Shown here piece by piece: positions 48,427 through 56,723 of a stretch of 64,000 nucleotides of DNA (positions are counted from its first letter, which is position 1; each line of letters opens with the position of its first letter). The translations under genes and the position numbers were made by a program. This DNA comes from Saprospiraceae bacterium (GTDB taxonomy: Bacteria; Bacteroidota; Bacteroidia; Chitinophagales; Saprospiraceae), in the NCBI GenBank assembly GCA_019638455.1, contig JAHBTU010000001.1:387501-451500 (forward strand), in the 5' to 3' direction. The notes beneath the pieces are model-generated. The model worked only from the letters and a program-made list of their open reading frames with translations. It had not been told where the DNA came from and did not search any database.

Positions 48427-49956
48427 CTATTTATGAAGAACGATTCTCCCCGTGCCGACAAAGTCGCCCACTGCTACTCGGAAAAAGAATATACCAGACT
48501 TGAGGTCAGTAGTTGCCCAATTGACCATGTTTCTATTGTCTGCTGTTCCAATGTAAGACCAAACAACCTGCCCCGATGTGTTCGAAACAAGGATTTGGAC
48601 ATTTTCTTCACCCTTGAAACTTTGCAAGTCGAACGTCACCTCATCGCTCGCCGGGTTGGGATACACCACCACCTCCACTTCCTCCTTGACAGGTACGGAC
48701 GCACTACTCGTGACGCACAATGTGTCTATGCACCCATCAAGGTTCACTTTGATGACCCAGCCATAATATTGAGTAGTCGGCGGCGCAAAACGCCGGGTGT
48801 ATCCTGCGGCCACGATGCTCCCGCTGGGCAACACCACTAAGCCACCCAAATAGTTCTCAGACCCGTTGGGGCTGACCGGAAATGCAGTGAACAACTTGCT
48901 CCAGAGCGTGTCGCCGGAGTCATTCAGCCTGTGAACGCTGCCACCAAGATAGTTGGACTGGCCCGGAACGATGGGCGTTGACCAGCGCCCCACTGCTGCC
49001 CATGTGCCGTCGGGCATCGGCTTCATGTCCACCATGGAGTTGGTGGAGTAGGATGTTTCGCTCAGGATGCGCGTCCACAGGAGGTTGAAGTTGCTGTCGC
49101 GGCGGACGATTTGGCAGCGGCTGCCCCAGTCGTTGGCCGAGAAGATTTCGGTCTTGCCGCTGCAATATATCCAGCCGCCGTCGGGCGCGGGGTTGAGGCC
49201 CGCCACGCCCGCGTCCACATAGTTCTCGCTCTCCTCGAACTCCCACAGCACCTCGCCGAGGCTGTCTATGGCGAAGAGCCACGCACGCGCCCATTTCTGG
49301 GAAATCGGCGTATTTTGTGGCGACTGGTGCGAACCGCCAATGATAAATTCGTTGTCGCTGATTTTGACAAGCGAACCTTGAAAGTCTTGTATTCCCGGCT
49401 GACCGTAAGATTTTTCCCAAAGTTTGTTGCCCGACTTATCTGTCTTCAAGATAAAAATGTCATTGGTGAAATCTGATTTTTGTTTAAAGCCACCGATAAG
49501 AAAACCCTCGTTAATCTCTAAGATATTCCGCTGGTGAATATTTTTAACTAAAGGGTCTGGGTATTCCTTGAAAAAAAGCATATCGCCTTGCCAATTAGTT
49601 TTTAGCAAAAAACCCCAATTCCTCTCATGCAAGTTGCCCACCATCGCGTAGCCGCCATCGCTCGTGCGAATGATTTGATAGCGCAACTCCAAAATGTATT
49701 TATCCCCCAGACTGTCGGTGAGAAATTTAAAGTCAAGAATGTTTCCAAACGTGTCCAATTTCACAAAGGTGATACCTTGTTGAAGCGAGGGTGTATCCAC
49801 GCCCACCCCGTAAAGTATCAACGTGTCTTCAACGAGTGTGATGTTCATCAACGCAACCAGTGGCATATCAAGGTCATACTTCTTGTTGAAGCCTGTTTGA
49901 GCCGTTGTACGGAATGAAAAAAACAAAAGAAAGATGAAAATAAAGACCTTTTTCAT
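48427..49956 (-). CDS. T9SS-sorted propeller-like secreted protein
   Basis: A 509-residue exported protein. The signal peptide MKKVFIFIFLLFFSFRTTAQ starts at ATG 49956; the frame continues upstream to 50049 through a terminator palindrome, which is rejected. The body has repeated blade-like strands (RTSDGGYAMVGNL, ILKTDKSGNKLWEKSYG, PDGGWIYCSGKTE) of the kind seen in Bacteroidota propeller proteins without assigned activity. The C-terminus (VVYPNPASDEVTF to IVLHK) is a T9SS type A domain. A shortened paralogue lies just downstream. Function unknown. Confidence 0.85.
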   Translation of the reverse strand: MKKVFIFIFLLFFSFRTTAQTGFNKKYDLDMPLVALMNITLVEDTLILYGVGVDTPSLQQGITFVKLDTFGNILDFKFLTDSLGDKYILELRYQIIRTSDGGYAMVGNLHERNWGFLLKTNWQGDMLFFKEYPDPLVKNIHQRNILEINEGFLIGGFKQKSDFTNDIFILKTDKSGNKLWEKSYGQPGIQDFQGSLVKISDNEFIIGGSHQSPQNTPISQKWARAWLFAIDSLGEVLWEFEESENYVDAGVAGLNPAPDGGWIYCSGKTEIFSANDWGSRCQIVRRDSNFNLLWTRILSETSYSTNSMVDMKPMPDGTWAAVGRWSTPIVPGQSNYLGGSVHRLNDSGDTLWSKLFTAFPVSPNGSENYLGGLVVLPSGSIVAAGYTRRFAPPTTQYYGWVIKVNLDGCIDTLCVTSSASVPVKEEVEVVVYPNPASDEVTFDLQSFKGEENVQILVSNTSGQVVWSYIGTADNRNMVNWATTDLKSGIFFFRVAVGDFVGTGRIVLHK

Positions 49957-49966
49957 GGGAAAACGG

Positions 49967-49998
49967 AACGAGGCCATGCCTGCAGGCATGGCCTCGTT
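49967..49998. terminator. Perfect 32-bp palindromic terminator
   Basis: AACGAGGCCATGCC continues as its own complement to 49998. TTTTT follows on the plus strand and CCGTTTT on the minus strand. It lies just after the stop of the M43 protease gene (minus) and before the next start. Confidence 0.75.
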
Positions 49999-49999
49999 T

Positions 50000-52900
50000 T
50001 TAAAATTGTTTGGAAAGAATGATTTTGCCAGTACTGACGACCGCACCATCCGTCAGGACGCGGTAGAAATAAATTCCGGCGGGCGTTTTCTGCGTGTCCC
50101 AGTCAATGGCTTCGTCGGCTGCACCAGCATGAGCAACCCAGACGATTTTTCCCGAAATATCTGAGACTTGCACAGTGACTTTTGTAGAGGGATGGGGGCT
50201 GTGAATCTTGAACGTGACCTGATTCGTGGCTGGGTTCGGAAATACCGATACCTTCTCTGACAAAAGCGTTTTCGTTTTCTCGTTCGGCTTTTGCCCCCTT
50301 TCTTCCCCCGGCAAAAAGCCGATGGGCGGGTAATCCCTGCCATACAGCCGAAGTATGGTCTGCGACATCCCGGTGGCGTAACTAGCCGAATCCGCAGCAA
50401 ACACCTCCAATTCATCAATGATATTCTGGCTAAGATTGTAAATGTTTTTGCCGTACAATCTCCCAAACAGGTATTTGACCTTGTTGTAGTCGGCTGTTTC
50501 TGCGGGCGTCAGGTCGTGCTGGTTCGGGATATTTTGGAGGACTGCCTTGGCGGATGTTGTGTCGCCCGCAGCCCAATAATCTCCTGCGAGCGATATGCGG
50601 GCGCCGTAGGTGTCCAAGTTGCCAAGCCAGACGCGGAAAGTGTCGCGGTGAAACACGGTGGTGCCGTGCAGCAGGTGCGACACGATGCTGTAAGCGTGAA
50701 CGTCCATTTGCTTGCGATGGCAGCCCGCCAGTTTGCTTTTCGCTGCCGCCAGTTCGGGGTTTTCTGTTTGCACGGCTGTCTGGTAGTCTGCCAAAGCACT
50801 GAGGAAAGCGCTTTTTGCTGTATAATACTGCTGTTTTCGCTGAGTCTGCTCCGTCGGTGTTTCACAAGGTGGTACGCAGAAATTGCTTTCGCACGAGTTC
50901 TCTTGCGATTCTACTTCTTTTGAAATTCCTGAAAAATCTTCTGGCTCTTCATTGGTTCCAAATTGGTAATAGTGATAGTTAACGCTCGAACCCGTGTTGG
51001 AAAAATCCCTGTCGTCAGGGCTGCCCGTGTAAGCAAATTTGTTGCCCGAAGCGCCATACTCCACATCTGGCGGGTCACCACTTTCCAGCCCCTGCTCACT
51101 CTTGATACTGCCGTACACCAAGAAGTCGTAGCGCCCGGTGTTTTGGTTGGTGTTGCAGTCGTAATAGAGGCCGCGTGGCGGTATCGTCGCTTCGGCGTTT
51201 TGCAGGAAAGCGAAGTTGGAGGCGGTCAGTCCGATGAAGGTGTTGCGTCGGATGACGTTGTTGAATCCGCCGAGCGCCGCGGCCCAGATGCCGACCGCCG
51301 AGCCGGACTCCGGGTCGGCGTTGGTGAAGATGTTTTCCTCAAGGGTGAAGCCGTTGAGGTTATTGCCCAGCGCCACGCCAAACCGCGTGGGAAAGCTGCT
51401 GCCGGCTGGCCTGCCGAGGTAAAAGTTGTTGAGCACCATCAGGCCGCCCGATACACCGGAATTGGAGAGGCCGATTTGACAGTCGTGAAAATCGGCTTGC
51501 CTGACGGTGTAGGCGATGTGGGCAAACTTCTCGCTGCCCAGCCAGATGCCGTAGCCCAGCCCCCTGAACTCCGAGCGGGCGTACGTATCGCAGGGCAGTG
51601 TGGAAGAGACGCAGCGCGGCAGCACCTCGAAGCCCGCATCGTGCGCGAAAATGCCGTATCCGTAGTCGGCTATGTCTGTCGGGGAAGGCGGGTCGTATTC
51701 GCTGACATAGCGGCACCCGATGAAGCGCACGCCCCGTACACCTCTCAGGCTGATGTGCGACCGGAAGGGCTTGAGGTGCGGGTATCCCTCGTCCACGATG
51801 AAGTTGCAGCCGGTAAAGACCGCGCTGTATCGTAGCGGCACGGTGTCGTTGAGATATTTGAGGTAAGGCGCGATGTCCAACGCTTGGCGGCAGTTGACAA
51901 AGGTGGTGCCGACACAATTGGCCATGCCCCCCGCGCCCTGGGCCGCGTCTGGGCCCCAGAGCTGTAGGCCAATGTCGGCGTTTTCGATGCTCGCGCCGGA
52001 GTAGCTCAGCAGCCAGCCTTGCTGGTAGATGCCGCCCGAAGGTTGCTGGGTTTCGGAGGCTTTGCCCCACACTTCCACCCCCTTCCATGTGTCGGCGCAA
52101 TCGTTGTTGGTGAGTTTGCCGTGCAGATAGAGCCGGGCACCCGGCTCTATGATGAGCCGTCCCTGCTGGCTGAACTTGACGGTCGTGTTGCCGCCGATGG
52201 TCAGGGCGCTGCCCGATTTCACGACCAGTATGTCGTCAATCTGGATGTTGGCTGTGTTCCAAGTGGTGTCGGAGCTGATTTGCGTACCCGTGATGGTCAC
52301 GCCAGTTAGGGTGGGGCTGTCTCGCAGGTGGCGCTTCATGCGCTGCGCTTGCAGGTGCGTGAAGTACTGATAGCATCTCAAGTCGCTGTATGACATGATG
52401 TTCAGCTCATCGGGGTTGTAGGGTGTTCCGTTGCAGTTGTCGGTGCCGCTCAGGGTCCACTGACAGGTAAGGGGGTCAATGTTGGGATGTGTGGAAGTCT
52501 GAAGTTTGGGGTCGGCCGGGGTGTCGCACACATAGTCGCCCGCGCTTCCGCAATTGGAGCCGTCGGCACATTCTGAAGACACGTTGCAGAATCCCGCTCC
52601 CCCAAGCGTTTCTCCCGTGCCTGCATGGGTGTGATAAAGCCCCAAACAATGCCCCATCTCGTGCGCCAACACAAAAGAGCGAACCATTGAGGTGTTGTTG
52701 GTAGTCGTGTCTATCAATCCAAACAGGGCAAGACCTGCTGACGGTATCCCAAAAGCGCTTCCTCCATCCAATTGGGCGTTGGCTAGGCGGTCAGGAAAAA
52801 GGAATAAATTTATGCCGCCCGGAATGAACAAAGATGGGTCTGCACAATGAGGCATGCCGGGTGTGGAAAATGATGGAGCATTGAAGCATGGCTGCTGGTC

Positions 52901-53239
52901 AACAAACACTGATTCACAGTCGCGCACAAAAAATATCCCATGCGGGTTGAAGGCCCTGTCGAGAAAAGTCAGCGCCTCCTCCACCTGTGCGGGGCTTTGG
53001 CCGCCTTGCCCGAGGCTGTCACGGATGATGTGCAAAAATATCCGCACATAGAAAGGGTTGGGGAAGGACATGGTGTCGGAGTCGTTGTCGCAAAACTCGC
53101 CGCCAGCCCCTTGCTCAATGACACAAATAGAGCTGGATTGCGCGAGCGAAACGGACGGGGCAGCCCACAGCAGCGATAGCAAAAAACACCATTTATTGAA
53201 GGGGCGGGCAAGGGTGGGGAGCAATGAGATTGATTTCAT
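50000..53239 (-). CDS. M43 (pappalysin-like) metalloprotease with beta-helix and T9SS domain
   Basis: 1079 residues. The signal peptide ends near residue 34. The metzincin-type catalytic domain (about 60-310) has HEMGHCLGLYH at 193-203 (zinc His193, His197, His203; Glu194 general base) and a later LNIMSYS Met-turn. Several Cys (CNVSSECADGSNC, CDTPAD) fit M43 cytophagalysin/ulilysin-like enzymes. Residues about 330-720 form a right-handed beta-helix (QLWGPDAAQGAGG, GVRGVRFIGCRY, NNFYLGRP). A helical linker and a T9SS type A domain (VSVFPNPATNQVTFKIHSP to the end) complete it. The helix may bind substrate or cell surface. It heads the co-oriented block with 48427-49956. Confidence 0.88.
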   Translation of the reverse strand: MKSISLLPTLARPFNKWCFLLSLLWAAPSVSLAQSSSICVIEQGAGGEFCDNDSDTMSFPNPFYVRIFLHIIRDSLGQGGQSPAQVEEALTFLDRAFNPHGIFFVRDCESVFVDQQPCFNAPSFSTPGMPHCADPSLFIPGGINLFLFPDRLANAQLDGGSAFGIPSAGLALFGLIDTTTNNTSMVRSFVLAHEMGHCLGLYHTHAGTGETLGGAGFCNVSSECADGSNCGSAGDYVCDTPADPKLQTSTHPNIDPLTCQWTLSGTDNCNGTPYNPDELNIMSYSDLRCYQYFTHLQAQRMKRHLRDSPTLTGVTITGTQISSDTTWNTANIQIDDILVVKSGSALTIGGNTTVKFSQQGRLIIEPGARLYLHGKLTNNDCADTWKGVEVWGKASETQQPSGGIYQQGWLLSYSGASIENADIGLQLWGPDAAQGAGGMANCVGTTFVNCRQALDIAPYLKYLNDTVPLRYSAVFTGCNFIVDEGYPHLKPFRSHISLRGVRGVRFIGCRYVSEYDPPSPTDIADYGYGIFAHDAGFEVLPRCVSSTLPCDTYARSEFRGLGYGIWLGSEKFAHIAYTVRQADFHDCQIGLSNSGVSGGLMVLNNFYLGRPAGSSFPTRFGVALGNNLNGFTLEENIFTNADPESGSAVGIWAAALGGFNNVIRRNTFIGLTASNFAFLQNAEATIPPRGLYYDCNTNQNTGRYDFLVYGSIKSEQGLESGDPPDVEYGASGNKFAYTGSPDDRDFSNTGSSVNYHYYQFGTNEEPEDFSGISKEVESQENSCESNFCVPPCETPTEQTQRKQQYYTAKSAFLSALADYQTAVQTENPELAAAKSKLAGCHRKQMDVHAYSIVSHLLHGTTVFHRDTFRVWLGNLDTYGARISLAGDYWAAGDTTSAKAVLQNIPNQHDLTPAETADYNKVKYLFGRLYGKNIYNLSQNIIDELEVFAADSASYATGMSQTILRLYGRDYPPIGFLPGEERGQKPNEKTKTLLSEKVSVFPNPATNQVTFKIHSPHPSTKVTVQVSDISGKIVWVAHAGAADEAIDWDTQKTPAGIYFYRVLTDGAVVSTGKIILSKQF

Positions 53240-53404
53240 GTCGAAGATGTTTTTAGTGAACGAAAAATATCTGCAACATGCGTCAGATGTAGGAATCGCG
53301 GGGAGAGATTTGGAGCGATGTCACAGGCTTCGTTGACACTCGGCAAATATAAGCACCCGTTTCGCAACCAGCACAACCCAAGGTTGGAATCAAACAACGG
53401 ATTT

Positions 53405-53446
53405 GTAAAAAATTGCCCCATTTGGGCTAAATGCCAAATGGGGCAA
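53405..53446 (-). terminator. Rho-independent terminator of the BNR protein gene
   Basis: TTGCCCCATTTGG and CCAAATGGGGCAA form a perfect 13-bp stem (53413-53425 with 53434-53446), followed by six T on the minus strand. The rest of 53240-53475 shows no gene. Confidence 0.88.
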
Positions 53447-53475
53447 GCAATACTTCATCAGCATTTTACGCACAT

Positions 53476-56265
53476 TCACTTTGCCACGACGAACCGCTCC
53501 GACACGGCTGAATTCGCCGTTTGCAAAGTCAGGACGTACACCCCCGCACTGTAATTCAAGGCATTCAGTGATAGGGTGTATTGGCCCGCCATCCTGAAAT
53601 CGTCGGCAGCAAACGTCTCCATGAGGCGCCCTTGCAGGCTGCGCACATAGAGGCTGTAAGTCCCGTCGGAAGGCAGGTCGTATTCCACCAACAGCCTATA
53701 GGTGGTTGGGTTGGGGTAGCATCGCAAATGCAGCTTGCCCGAAGCGGCAAGCGGGTTGTTTTCCCTCATGGCGGCGCTCGAAGCCGTCCGTTTTTCCTGT
53801 TCATCGGGCTGTTTTGGGCCGATGCCACACGCCAAAATCAGCGCCCAAAAATCGCTCCCCGCTTGTGCCCAAAAGTTGGGGGTTAGGCTCACATATTCGC
53901 CCGCATGGAAAATGACCTTGGTACCCGGGCTGATGGTTCCGTCGGAGCTGACCACGTCCCTCGCCATATAGATGCCCGGCGCGATGGCCCCCGGCACGTT
54001 GAGGTTGGCTACACAGGTGTTGAGCAGCGTAAAATAGTCGGTGGTGTACATGCCGCGCCCGTGCGTGGCGGCGGCCACGAGGTGGTCGGAGCTGCGGTAG
54101 CGGAGCATATCCACGCGCACATTGGCGAGGCCAAAATTGTTGGTCGGCCACCATTGAGTGTTTGTGCCGTCGAGTTGGTCGGTGCTCCACACCCCGATTT
54201 CGGTGGCGAGTATGAATTTGGTGTTGTCGAAAGGGTGAAACATCGCCCAACGCACCGGCATATCGGGCAAGTCGTCGTCCAAGTCCACCCAAGTGACGCC
54301 GCCGTCGGTGGATTCCAGCACGCTGTTGGTGCCGAAATTGGAGCAGGTGACGATGATGTGATTGTCGTCGCCGTTTTCCACCACGATGCAGGAGATGAAG
54401 CCGTTGACGGGTCTGGTCAGCGTGGTCACGGTGATGGCGCCTGCTTGGTCGGCATTGTCCACGCGGAGGAAACGCCCGGTCTCGCTGGCGATGAACAGTC
54501 GGTTGGCGGTGTTGGGCGAGATGGTGAGGGCGCTGATGCGTGTGTTGTTCAATTGCGTGATGCGCTCAAAAGTGAGGGTGTTGGCCCCGCCTATATCCGA
54601 AATGCGCCCTAAGGTGTCCCTGCTTTCCGAGATATAAAGAATGTCGTTGGTGTCGTCATATTCGGCTGGCGTGATGAAGAGGGTGCCGTTTTTTTCGCCC
54701 AGCAGGTTGCCAAACGAGGTGCCTCCATTGGTGGAAATAAAAAATTGGCGATTCTGCGAGCCAGTGATTTGGATGTTCGGGTCGTCGCGGTCAATGAAGC
54801 AAAAAGCCCCGTCGTTGCCCGTAGGCTCATCGGTACTGCTCAGCCCGGGGAGCGTAAACCGCTGTGTGCCGTTGTCCTGTGTGCCGCCGAGCATATAGTT
54901 GGAGCCGCTGTTCGGGTGCAAGGTGTTGGCGTAGAATTGCGTCACGTTGTACCCGTCGTTTCTGGGTATCAGCGTCGGGACGGCAGCGGAGCCGTTGGTG
55001 CTTCTATACACGCCGCCGTCATTGCCAAAAATAACTTCGTCGGAGTTGCCGGGGCGATACACAATGACATGGTGGTCAACGTGCACACCGCCGATACCTG
55101 TCCACATCACACCCGCATCGCCAGAAACGAACAGGCTCACATCGCCCGCCCACACCCGGTTGGAGTTGTTGGGGTCCACGGCCAGCACCAGCGCATACCA
55201 GCAAAAGGGGCCAAGTGCCGGCACGGTGCGCGGGGTCCAGTTGTCGCCGCCGTTGGTCGAATGGACGATGGTCAGGCAGGGGTTGGTGCCGTCCGTCTGG
55301 GTCAAATCTTCGAAGGCGGCGTAGAGCACGTTGGCATCGTTGGGGGCACAAGCCAATTCGACGCGGCCATAGTTGCCCAAAGTGGGCAAATCGGTGGTCA
55401 GTTTGCCCCATGCACCTGCCCTAAAACGATAGATGCCATCGCTGCGCACGCCAGCGTAAAAGTCGCCATTGGCGGCGATTTCAAAATCCTGCACATTGTC
55501 TTGTATGGCACCGTTGCCTGCGCCGAGTATTTCCGTCCAGCTGTTGCCATTGTCGGTGGAGCGGAACAGCCCACGGGTCGTGGCGGCGTACACCGTGCCA
55601 GCGTTGTCCACCACTATTTTGTTCACGTTGTTGAAGTTGGGGTTCATGGTTGAAGGTAGCGTGGAGGGCAGCAGCGTCCAGTTGGTGCCTCCGTCCTCCG
55701 AGCGCCAGATGCCCATGCCGCGCTCGATGCCAAAGGCAAAGCCTTGCTCGCCCGTTCCGAAATAGAGGCGGTTGAGGTTGGAAGGGTCTTGAGCGATGGT
55801 GGTGATGTTGAGGTTTTCGAAGAAGTCGTTTATCAAAGTCCAAGTGGGTGCGGGGGCATCAATGTTGGTGGTGCGCCACAACCCGCCCGAAACGCCGGCT
55901 GCCCACACGGTGCGCCAAGTGGGGTCGCTGGCATCCAATATGAGGCCGCGTGTGCGACCGCCCACGTTGTTGGGGCCGCGCTCTTCCCAGTAAATCGGGA
56001 TAGCGCTGTCCTTGAAGGCCATTTCGGCGCGTTTTTCCTGTGCCTTGGCATAAGCCTTCAGCAGGCGCTCGCGTGGCACAGCATTGATGGCCGGGTCGCG
56101 GGTCATGAGAAATTCTTGCTCAAAACGCCCGGCGACGCGCTGTTGCAATCGAGTGCTGCGACCCGCGTCCTCGTTGGTTTTTTTATATTGGGCTACCCAT
56201 ATAGCGGCGAAGGCCAACAGGCCCAGCAGCAATAAGCCGAAGATGTCGTGTGTTCTTTTTTTCAT
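53476..56265 (-). CDS. VPS10/sortilin-like BNR-repeat propeller protein with T9SS domain
   Basis: 929 residues. The N-terminus has one hydrophobic signal/anchor segment (about 9-25). The large middle part is a multi-bladed propeller with Asp-box/BNR motifs (RSEDGGTNWT, RSTDNGNSWTEI, STNGGDNWTPR, STDGGVTWVDL), as in sortilin-like exo-domains of Bacteroidota. WEERGPNNVGGRTRGL (near 92) is a conserved opening. After the propeller comes a ~65-residue module (ARDVVSSDGTISPGTKV, AGEYVSLTPNFWAQAGSDF) also found in the M12B-like protein upstream. It closes with a T9SS type A domain (CYPNPTTYRLLVEY to FVVAK). It is likely a secreted carbohydrate- or protein-binding factor. No enzymatic residues were recognised. 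Confidence 0.87.
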   Translation of the reverse strand: MKKRTHDIFGLLLLGLLAFAAIWVAQYKKTNEDAGRSTRLQQRVAGRFEQEFLMTRDPAINAVPRERLLKAYAKAQEKRAEMAFKDSAIPIYWEERGPNNVGGRTRGLILDASDPTWRTVWAAGVSGGLWRTTNIDAPAPTWTLINDFFENLNITTIAQDPSNLNRLYFGTGEQGFAFGIERGMGIWRSEDGGTNWTLLPSTLPSTMNPNFNNVNKIVVDNAGTVYAATTRGLFRSTDNGNSWTEILGAGNGAIQDNVQDFEIAANGDFYAGVRSDGIYRFRAGAWGKLTTDLPTLGNYGRVELACAPNDANVLYAAFEDLTQTDGTNPCLTIVHSTNGGDNWTPRTVPALGPFCWYALVLAVDPNNSNRVWAGDVSLFVSGDAGVMWTGIGGVHVDHHVIVYRPGNSDEVIFGNDGGVYRSTNGSAAVPTLIPRNDGYNVTQFYANTLHPNSGSNYMLGGTQDNGTQRFTLPGLSSTDEPTGNDGAFCFIDRDDPNIQITGSQNRQFFISTNGGTSFGNLLGEKNGTLFITPAEYDDTNDILYISESRDTLGRISDIGGANTLTFERITQLNNTRISALTISPNTANRLFIASETGRFLRVDNADQAGAITVTTLTRPVNGFISCIVVENGDDNHIIVTCSNFGTNSVLESTDGGVTWVDLDDDLPDMPVRWAMFHPFDNTKFILATEIGVWSTDQLDGTNTQWWPTNNFGLANVRVDMLRYRSSDHLVAAATHGRGMYTTDYFTLLNTCVANLNVPGAIAPGIYMARDVVSSDGTISPGTKVIFHAGEYVSLTPNFWAQAGSDFWALILACGIGPKQPDEQEKRTASSAAMRENNPLAASGKLHLRCYPNPTTYRLLVEYDLPSDGTYSLYVRSLQGRLMETFAADDFRMAGQYTLSLNALNYSAGVYVLTLQTANSAVSERFVVAK

Positions 56266-56296
56266 GTTGGAAGAGCATTTTTTTTTTTAAAACTTA

Positions 56297-56445
56297 GGTG
56301 GAGGGTGGAGGGTAGAGGGTAGAAGGTAGAGGGTAGAAGGTAGAAGGTAGAAGGTGGACGGTGGAAGGTGGAGGGTGGAAGGTAGAGGGTGGAAGGTAGA
56401 GGGTAGAAGGTAGACGGTAGACGGTAGACGGTAGAGGGTAGAGGG
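56297..56445. repeat. 7-bp unit array, purine-rich orientation, upstream of the BNR gene
   Basis: GGTGGAG, GGTAGAG, GGTAGAA and GGTAGAC units, preceded by AAAACTTAGG (56290-56299), a truncated form of the TAAAAACTTAGG terminus seen at 14413. It is inverted relative to 56489-56715, with a ~43-bp core between. Confidence 0.9.
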
Positions 56446-56488
56446 CGACTTCATTTTAATTGATGCCCTTTTCAATGCAAATTAAAAA

Positions 56489-56715
56489 CCCTCCACCGTC
56501 TACCCTCTACCCTCTACCTTCCACCCTCCACCTTCAACCCTCCACCCTCTACCTTCCACCCTCCACCTTCAACCCTCTACCCTCTACCCTCTACCTTCCA
56601 CCCTCTACCTTCCACCCTCCACCTTCAACCCTCTACCTTCCACCTTCCACCTTCTACCCTCTACCCTCTACCCTCCACCTTCTACCCTCTACCCTCCACC
56701 CTCCACCCTCTACCC
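56489..56715. repeat. 7-bp unit array, pyrimidine-rich orientation
   Basis: About 32 units of CCTCTAC, CTTCCAC, CCTCCAC and CTTCAAC type. Together with 56297-56445 it forms an imperfect long inverted repeat that could fold into a large hairpin. It ends 8 bp before the M12B-like gene stop. Confidence 0.9.
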
Positions 56716-56723
56716 ACTTTTTT

